In this document: piece by piece, positions 5,591 to 10,194 of the stretch
How the letters are laid out: every line of letters starts with the position of its first letter
How positions within the stretch are numbered: position 1 is the first letter of the stretch
From: Victivallales bacterium
GTDB lineage: Bacteria > Verrucomicrobiota > Lentisphaeria > Victivallales > SZUA-371
DNA: 10,194 nt
Direction: 5' to 3'
NCBI GenBank assembly: GCA_028691155.1
Contig: JAQUZV010000058.1
Span: 1-10,194, forward strand
The notes under the pieces: generated by a model
The model's input: the letters and a program-made list of their open reading frames with translations, nothing else
What the model was told of the DNA's origin: nothing
Database searches by the model: none
Position numbers and translations under genes: made by a program

Positions 5591-7669
5591 TTATTTTTCA
5601 TGCACATCGACAATTTCCCCGGAGAACAGGTCGAGAACTTCCTGAACGTAGGGATTGGCTTCCGCCGTTTGACGTAATTCTTCGGGCAAACGGCGTGGTC
5701 CGCCATTCGATCCCGAACCCTCTTTTTTCAACCCGTTACGGGTTTCAATCTTAACTGTCGCCGACCAATCACCGCTGATTTCCACCAGCAGTTGCTGCAA
5801 AGTACGGAGTTCCTGATTGAGTTCATCGGCATGAAGTTGCTCCTGCCCGGCATCGAAAAGCACCGTCAAAATCGCGCGCTGCCAGGACTCGGGAACCGCT
5901 TCCCGCATATAATAACGCGGTGCGGGTTTCAAGAGCTGCCGCTCTTCCGCCGCCGCCGTCATTTTCTGCCACAAATCAGTCGCGGTTGCCGCAGTATCGT
6001 TATCAGTCGTATTCGTTGTGGTTACTGCGGCAATTTCAATATCGGTTTCCGGCGCCGATCCGGCCGCGTTGCCAGCGTTACCCAATTCGTCATCGGAAGC
6101 GTAAGAATATTCGTCTATCGGAATCTCATCTTCATCCAGCGTTCCAGGCATGGGGTCCGCCACATAGGGATCGACATCATAAACCGTTTCTCCTGCCGCA
6201 TCTGGTTTGGCTTCCGCCGTTGCCGTTCCGGTTTCTGCCGCGGGTGCTGTTTCAGCTTGGTCCGCAGCCTTTTCCGCCGCGTTTTCCGGCGTCGGTTCCG
6301 GTGTTTCAGCCGGTTCGGCTTCCGCCGGAATTTTCCCGTCTGCCACAACGGCAGTTTTTTCCGGCGGTTCCGGCGTCATTCCCGAAACTTCGACCGGAGT
6401 TGTTGCCGCGTTTTCCGGCGTCGGGGTTGGAATTACTGTCGGTGCGGGAACGATCACCGTCGCCGGCGCCGGGGACGCGGCCGGCAGTTGATTCACAATT
6501 TCCAGTTCTCCGGCATTGCGGATCTGGTTCAGCCTGGCAATCAGATCGTCAATCTGAAGCGAATGGGCATAGCGCATGGCCTTCAGAATAATGGTTTCCA
6601 AATATACCTGTTTGTTCAGGGCATCGTGCAGTGTCCGTCCGACCGGGGCCAAAGTTTCAAGCAGCCGCTGCATCTGATCCGGGGTCACCTGCGTTGCCAT
6701 CTGTCGGAACAGCGCCACTGCTTCCGCCCCGGTCTCCAATACCGTTTCCGGGTTGGCGAGGATTTGCGTCAACTGGATACCCCGCAAAAAATCCAGCAGA
6801 TCGTTGAATAAGGTTTCCAGATTCTTGCCGCGAGCCGCCAAGGTGTAGATATTGGCTACCACGCCGCCGCGATCATTGCGGAAAATTGCCCGTACCAGAC
6901 TCTCGACTTCGGTTATCGCCGTCAGACCGAACAGCGACAAGACCTGGTCTTCGGAAATCTGCTCACTGCCGGAAGAACCGAAAAAGGCAATCATCTGGTC
7001 CAGCAGCGACTGCGCGTCCCGCATTCCGCCATCGGCGGCGCGGGCAATGGCGTCAATGGCCGACGGAGAAATATTGACCTGTTCCGCCGCGGCAATTTCC
7101 GCCAGGCGACCGGCAATCAGTCGGGTCGATAGCCGTTGCAGGTCAAAACGCTGGCAACGGGAAATAATCGTCGGCAGGACCATGTGCACTTCCGTCGTCG
7201 CAAAAATGAACTTGGCGTGCGGCGGCGGTTCTTCCACCGTCTTCAGCAACGCATTCCAGGCCTGCTTGGACAGCATGTGCACTTCGTCGATAATGTAAAT
7301 CTTGTAGCGGCTGTTGACCGGGACATGCATTACCTCTTCGCGCAACTCCCGGATATTGTCCACCGAATTCTGGCTGGCCGCGTCGATTTCAATCACGTCG
7401 ATGCTGCTTTCATTGGCAATCGCCACGCAGGATTCGCATTTGCAGCACGGTTCGCCATCTTCCGGCGCGGTACAATTGAGGGCCTTGGCAAAGATTCTGG
7501 CCGTCGTGGTTTTGCCGATGCCGCGCGGGCCGACGAACAAATAGGCATGGGCGGTCCGCTGCCGGCGAATGGCATTTTTCAAGGTGGCGACGATGTGCTC
7601 CTGTCCCACGACATCGGCGAAGCGCTGGGGCCGCCATTTCCGCGCGATAACCTGATACTCGCTGGTCAT
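5591..7669 (-). CDS. dnaX: DNA polymerase III clamp-loader subunit gamma/tau
   Basis: 692 residues. The AAA+ module is complete: Walker A GPRGIGKTT at 47-55, zinc Cys C66, C75, C78 and C81, Walker B YIIDEVHML at 125-133, sensor 1 FATTE at 156-160, the SRC arginine-finger motif at 170-172, and sensor 2 GGMRDAQS at 214-221. The domain III collar runs to about 390. Residues about 395-565 form a low-complexity Pro/Ala/Glu/Thr linker that turns acidic near 510-530. A C-terminal domain follows (DLWQKM at 565-570 to NPYVQEVLDLFSGEIVDV at 672-689), whose last segment matches other tau-type proteins. The protein is the motor of the clamp loader; the C-terminal part would bind polymerase and helicase. 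The start is supported by GGAG 8 nt before the ATG, 21 nt after rph. An A6 run with an adjacent hairpin inside the linker could allow a short form by frameshifting (listed separately). Confidence 0.97.
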   Translation of the reverse strand: MTSEYQVIARKWRPQRFADVVGQEHIVATLKNAIRRQRTAHAYLFVGPRGIGKTTTARIFAKALNCTAPEDGEPCCKCESCVAIANESSIDVIEIDAASQNSVDNIRELREEVMHVPVNSRYKIYIIDEVHMLSKQAWNALLKTVEEPPPHAKFIFATTEVHMVLPTIISRCQRFDLQRLSTRLIAGRLAEIAAAEQVNISPSAIDAIARAADGGMRDAQSLLDQMIAFFGSSGSEQISEDQVLSLFGLTAITEVESLVRAIFRNDRGGVVANIYTLAARGKNLETLFNDLLDFLRGIQLTQILANPETVLETGAEAVALFRQMATQVTPDQMQRLLETLAPVGRTLHDALNKQVYLETIILKAMRYAHSLQIDDLIARLNQIRNAGELEIVNQLPAASPAPATVIVPAPTVIPTPTPENAATTPVEVSGMTPEPPEKTAVVADGKIPAEAEPAETPEPTPENAAEKAADQAETAPAAETGTATAEAKPDAAGETVYDVDPYVADPMPGTLDEDEIPIDEYSYASDDELGNAGNAAGSAPETDIEIAAVTTTNTTDNDTAATATDLWQKMTAAAEERQLLKPAPRYYMREAVPESWQRAILTVLFDAGQEQLHADELNQELRTLQQLLVEISGDWSATVKIETRNGLKKEGSGSNGGPRRLPEELRQTAEANPYVQEVLDLFSGEIVDVHEK
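6276..6424 (-). repeat. In-frame 20-bp direct repeat in the DnaX linker
   Basis: The plus-strand 20-mer gccgcgttttccggcgtcgg occurs at 6276-6295 and 6405-6424, 129 nt (43 codons) apart. Both copies encode PTPENAA (residues 416-422 and 459-465). The spacing keeps the frame, so the linker may have grown by duplication of a 43-codon unit, with the segment between now diverged. Confidence 0.7.
6340..6360 (-). promoter_or_regulatory. Possible slippage site in dnaX: A6 run plus hairpin
   Basis: The codons GAA AAA ACT (437-439) contain six A in a row (6355-6360). They are followed at once by CTGCC-GTTGT-GGCAG, a 5-bp stem with a 5-nt loop (6340-6354). A -1 shift would add 16 residues and stop at TGA 6306-6308, giving a protein of about 454 residues, close to the size of the short gamma form in E. 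coli. Against it, the run is not a canonical A AAA AAG heptamer and the hairpin has no spacer. Confidence 0.25.
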
Positions 7670-7690
7670 GCCGCCTTCTCCGGTTTGAAG

Positions 7691-8506
7691 TTAAAGTTTG
7701 ATGTCCCCGAGCACGTCTCCGAGACTGCCGAGTTGGGCGCCGGGCCGGGGACCTTTCGGTTTGGCGCCGTGATTCTCGGTTACTCCGGTAATGCATCGAC
7801 GTTGCAGGTCGAAAATTTTATTGAGGCCGCGCCGGGCCAGATTCAGCATCTGCTGCAGTTGCTGGTCACTGAACGGTTGCGCTTCCGCCGTCCCCTGAAT
7901 CTCGACAAATTTGCCGGATTCGGTCATCACCACATTCATATCGACTTCCGCCCGGGAATCTTCTTGGTAGCAGAGGTCCAGAACCGGCTCGCCGTCGACA
8001 ATGCCGACACTGATGGCCGCGACATTTTCCCGCATCGGGTTTTTGCCGAGACGCTTTGCCAGATTGCTTTCGGCAAACGCCAACTGCAGGGCCACCGACG
8101 CCCCGGTGATTCCGGCACAACGGGTCCCGCCGTCCGCATCGATCACATCGCAATCGATGTAAATAGTATTGGCGCCCAGCGCCTCCAGATCGATTACCGA
8201 CCGGAGACTGCGCCCGATCAAACGCTGAATTTCCATGGTTCGGCCGGAAGGACGGCCGCGGTTGGATTCCCGGGCCACCCGGTCATGCGTGGAGGCCGGA
8301 ATCATGCCGTATTCACAGGTGATCCAGCCGCCGGGAATTTTCTGGCTGCGCATCCAGTTGGGAACACCGGGGTCCAGGGAAATGGCGCAGAGCACCTTGG
8401 TCCCGCCGAACTCGACGAGTACCGAAGACAACGGGTGCGCCAGATAATCCCGGGTGAACTTAACACGCCGGAACTGTTCCGGCGTACGACCGTCAATTCT
8501 TGACAT
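7691..8506 (-). CDS. rph: Ribonuclease PH
   Basis: 271 residues from the ATG at 8506, chosen because MSRIDGRTPEQFRRVKFTRDYL is the conserved family N-terminus and AGGG lies about 9 nt upstream. A longer frame upstream would run through the SRP RNA gene and is rejected. Phosphate-binding SGRT is at 87-90 (SGRTMEIQRLIGRSLRSV), CDVIDADGGTR at 119-129, SVGIVDGEPVLDL at 166-178, metal/catalytic acidic residues D183 and D189 in EDSRAEVDMNVVMT, and FVEIQGTAE at 200-208. The enzyme is a phosphate-dependent 3' exoribonuclease that trims tRNA and other small stable RNA precursors as a hexamer. The body ends near 240. About 30 further residues, rich in Gly, Pro and Lys, form a C-terminal extension not seen in short versions of about 238 residues. 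The gene sits between the SRP RNA and dnaX. Confidence 0.97.
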   Translation of the reverse strand: MSRIDGRTPEQFRRVKFTRDYLAHPLSSVLVEFGGTKVLCAISLDPGVPNWMRSQKIPGGWITCEYGMIPASTHDRVARESNRGRPSGRTMEIQRLIGRSLRSVIDLEALGANTIYIDCDVIDADGGTRCAGITGASVALQLAFAESNLAKRLGKNPMRENVAAISVGIVDGEPVLDLCYQEDSRAEVDMNVVMTESGKFVEIQGTAEAQPFSDQQLQQMLNLARRGLNKIFDLQRRCITGVTENHGAKPKGPRPGAQLGSLGDVLGDIKL

Positions 8507-8542
8507 GGCTCTATCCCTCAGCGATTGATGTTCCCAAAATTT

Positions 8543-8558
8543 AAAAAAAGCCGCCGGT
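8543..8558 (-). terminator. Intrinsic terminator-like end of the SRP RNA
   Basis: The 3' strand of the terminal helix (ACCGGCGGC) is followed directly by seven T. The 9-bp GC-rich stem is closed by pairing with the RNA's own 5' end, so folding of the whole RNA would create the terminator. The rph start lies 37 nt further on, so rph expression would need read-through or another promoter. Confidence 0.65.
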
Positions 8559-8665
8559 TTGCCAGAAGCACCTGCGGCGCTCGGCAGCATCGCTTAGAGC
8601 TGCTTGGTTCCCCACCTGACTCGGTTGGCGAACCGCCGACGCACAGGGTCCGTCAGACCGGCGGC
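8543..8665 (-). ncRNA. ffs: Signal recognition particle RNA, small bacterial (4.5S) type
   Basis: About 116 nt (8665 to 8550) plus a T7 tail. The diagnostic helix 8 is clear: GAG-TCAGG-TGG-GGAA-CCA-AGCAG-CTC. This is the family pattern TCAGG, apical stem, GGAA tetraloop, apical stem, AGCAG, closed by GAG/CTC. The terminal helix is formed by GCCGCCGGT (8665-8657) with ACCGGCGGC (8558-8550), 9 bp, continued after one mismatch by TG/CA. No Alu domain is present, as in the 4.5S type. The RNA binds Ffh and targets membrane proteins to FtsY and the translocon. It lies 11 nt after the accD stop, so its promoter would have to be inside accD, or it is cut from the accD transcript. Its nearness to dnaX-ybaB-recR matches the common bacterial location of this gene. 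Very confident of identity; ends are approximate. Confidence 0.93.
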
Positions 8666-8676
8666 AAAAATCAAAA

Positions 8677-9567
8677 TTATTTCGATCCGTCCTGCACTTT
8701 ACACCCGGAAGTGAAATATTCAAGGCAAAGCGCCAATTCATGCGCCAGATTTTTCCGGGCGACAATACGATCGATCATTCCTTTCTCCAAAAGGAACTCC
8801 GCCGTCTGGAATCCCTCGGGCAGTTTGGCCTGGGCCGTATCACGTATTACCCGCGGCCCGGCAAACCCGATCATGGCGCCGGGTTCCGCCAGCGTCAGAT
8901 CCCCCAGCGAGGCGAAACTGGCCGTTACTCCGGCGTAGGTGGGATGCGTGAGGATGGTAATATAAGGCAATCCGGCCTTGGCGTGACGCTTCAACGCGCC
9001 GCTGGTTTTGGCCATCTGCATCAAACTGAGCATGCCTTCATACATCCGGGCGCCGCCGCTGGCGGTTACGATTACCAGCGGCAATCCCTCCGCGGTTGCC
9101 AATTCGGTGATGCGGGTGATCTTTTCGCCCACCACCGAGCCCATACTGGCGCCGAGGAAACGAAAGTCCATTACCGCCAGGGCATAACGAATTCCGTTCA
9201 ACGTGACGGTGCCGCAGACAACGGCATCTTTCATGCCGGTTTTTTTCTGGTTGGCACGCAGCTTTTCAGTATATGACGCCACGCCTTCGAACTTGAGCTT
9301 ATCGACGGATTCCAGCCCGGCATCGACTTCCTGAAACGAACCACTGTCGCTCAACAACGCAATCCGCTGTTGCGCCGTAATCGGTTTGTGGTATCCGCAT
9401 CGGGGGCAGACGTTCAGGTTTTCCTCCATCTGCCGGGTATAAACGGTGCCGTAGCATTTTTTGCATTTTTCCCACAACCCTTCCGGGATCAGGGTATTTT
9501 TGTTCGGGCCGGTCTTCGTGGGCCGCAACGTTGAATATCTTGCCTTGCCGCTGCCAAATAACGCCAT
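8677..9567 (-). CDS. accD: Acetyl-CoA carboxylase carboxyltransferase subunit beta
   Basis: 296 residues, the usual length. The N-terminal zinc ribbon has C35, C38, C54 and C57 (LWEKCKKCYG, LNVCPRCGYH). The crotonase-like carboxyltransferase domain follows with MDFRFLGASMGSVVGEKI at 133-150, the CoA/oxyanion segment TASGGARMYEGMLSLMQM at 168-185, THPTYAGVTASFASLGD at 207-223, and AEPGAMIGFAGPRVI at 227-241. With AccA it transfers carboxyl from biotin on AccB to acetyl-CoA, making malonyl-CoA for fatty-acid synthesis in the cytoplasm. TAAGGA lies about 9 nt before the ATG. It follows the comF-like gene by 84 nt and precedes the SRP RNA by 11 nt. Intact, all motifs present. Confidence 0.97.
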   Translation of the reverse strand: MALFGSGKARYSTLRPTKTGPNKNTLIPEGLWEKCKKCYGTVYTRQMEENLNVCPRCGYHKPITAQQRIALLSDSGSFQEVDAGLESVDKLKFEGVASYTEKLRANQKKTGMKDAVVCGTVTLNGIRYALAVMDFRFLGASMGSVVGEKITRITELATAEGLPLVIVTASGGARMYEGMLSLMQMAKTSGALKRHAKAGLPYITILTHPTYAGVTASFASLGDLTLAEPGAMIGFAGPRVIRDTAQAKLPEGFQTAEFLLEKGMIDRIVARKNLAHELALCLEYFTSGCKVQDGSK

Positions 9568-9651
9568 TATATCATTTCCTTAATTTATTGTGCCTGCCGC
9601 CAAACCATGGCCGCCGATTGCGCTGCCGTTACGCTCGTTCATTTTCCGTTT

Positions 9652-10194
9652 TCAGCGCCGGGCCGGCGCCATGATATAAATCGTCCTTTTCCCGCCTGCC
9701 TGCAGCAATGCCGCGGCGGCGGCGGACAACGTGGCTCCCGTCGTCAGGACGTCGTCGACCAATAATATATTTCCTTCCGGACAAAAATTCTTCTTTTTTA
9801 ATGAAAAAGCCGCCAGAAGATTTTTCCGCCGCTGATCCCGATTCAGCCGGGCCTGCCTTTTCGTCCGCCGGATCCGGCACAAAACTTCCCGGACCGGCAC
9901 TCCGGTCTCCGCGCCCAACCGTTCGCACAACAGCATCGTCTGGTTGTAACCGCGCTGCCACCGTCGCGTCCAGTGCAGCGGCACCGGGACAATGCAGTCC
10001 AAATGCCATTCCCGCGCCTGCAACGCTTCCGCGCCCAGCAACGCCAGCGTCCGCGCCAACTCCGGCGTATCCCGGTATTTAAACCGATGAATCAGCTCCC
10101 GCCCCAGCCCCCGGTGGGGAAACAGAGCGATCGCATCCTGCCACGGCCGCGCCGTTTCCCGCAGACAGGAAGAGCATAGGGCCAATGCCGTGTC
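9652..10194 (-). CDS. ComF family phosphoribosyltransferase-like protein, 5' end outside window
   Basis: The frame is open to the window edge, so the N-terminus is missing. A TTG at 10185 is not the true start, because family members begin with a four-Cys zinc ribbon. Here only the second pair is seen (LCSSC). Numbered from that TTG, the ComF core follows: RGLGRELIHRFKY at 25-37, IVPVPLHWTRRWQRGYNQ at 65-82, QARLNRDQRRKNLLAAF at 111-127, and the PRPP-binding loop ILLVDDVLTTGAT at 140-152. ComF-type proteins aid natural transformation in several bacteria, where they act with recombination and DNA-uptake proteins. In others (GntX and similar) the role is less clear. A 84-nt spacer separates it from accD. 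The family is sure; a role in competence is inference. Confidence 0.9.
   Translation of the reverse strand, partial: DTALALCSSCLRETARPWQDAIALFPHRGLGRELIHRFKYRDTPELARTLALLGAEALQAREWHLDCIVPVPLHWTRRWQRGYNQTMLLCERLGAETGVPVREVLCRIRRTKRQARLNRDQRRKNLLAAFSLKKKNFCPEGNILLVDDVLTTGATLSAAAAALLQAGGKRTIYIMAPARR

Noticed and set aside
5792..6811. Plus-strand open frame of 339 codons, very rich in Arg/Phe/Gly
   Set aside because: It is antisense to the DnaX linker; the odd composition is produced by the Pro/Ala/Glu codons on the other strand.
7136..8503. Long plus-strand open frame (455 codons) antisense to rph and the 5' part of dnaX
   Set aside because: It is a mirror of two well-supported minus-strand genes, has no recognisable domain, and its composition follows the antisense of their codons.
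8507..8590. N-terminal extension of RNase PH by 28 codons
   Set aside because: The conserved N-terminus starts at 8506 with a good ribosome binding site, and the extension would be read from the SRP RNA terminator and stem.
9591..9640. 20-codon minus-strand ORF after the comF-like gene
   Set aside because: Very short, no homology signal, and it sits in a plain intergenic spacer.
1..10194. CRISPR array, insertion sequence, phage gene or tRNA
   Set aside because: I saw no regularly spaced repeats, transposase or phage motifs, or tRNA cloverleaf in the window.

Overview
The window reads as chromosomal DNA from a Gram-negative-type bacterium. Every gene I accept lies on the minus strand, so transcription runs from high to low coordinates. 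I cannot fix the taxonomy. The intermediate GC content, the gene style and the mix of a housekeeping block with a surface-glycan block would suit a Verrucomicrobiota/Lentisphaerota-like (PVC) lineage, but that is a weak guess.

Right part (10194 down to 4404) is a housekeeping block: comF-type phosphoribosyltransferase (5' end outside the window), accD, a signal recognition particle (SRP) RNA gene in the accD-rph gap, rph, dnaX, ybaB and recR. An SRP RNA gene close to dnaX-ybaB-recR is a widespread bacterial arrangement. Here rph has been placed between the RNA and dnaX. DnaX loads the sliding clamp, YbaB and RecR belong to DNA-binding and recombinational-repair functions, RNase PH trims RNA 3' ends, and AccD starts fatty-acid synthesis.

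Middle (4403 to 3735) is a gap of about 670 nt with no convincing gene. It separates the housekeeping block from the glycan block, becomes AT-rich toward the glycan block, and holds a few inverted repeats and a weak candidate promoter.

Left part (3734 down to 1) is a surface-polysaccharide cluster. It contains a WbpO/TviB-type UDP-HexNAc 6-dehydrogenase, a WbpP/TviC-type UDP-HexNAc C4-epimerase, a broken chimeric gene and a Wzx-like flippase cut by the window edge. The first two together would supply UDP-N-acetylgalactosaminuronic acid for O-antigen or capsule. The flippase would export lipid-linked repeat units.

The most notable observations are two. First, 1088-1446 looks like a deletion scar: the first ~15 codons of a UDP-GlcNAc 4,6-dehydratase-type gene are joined to the last third of a non-hydrolysing UDP-GlcNAc 2-epimerase gene, followed by further frameshifts. 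This suggests loss of a UDP-N-acetyl-L-fucosamine (FnlABC-like) branch. Second, the SRP RNA carries a helix-8 apical stem changed on both strands while the GGAA tetraloop and symmetric loop are kept. I found no clear sign of a wholly new defence or mobile system.
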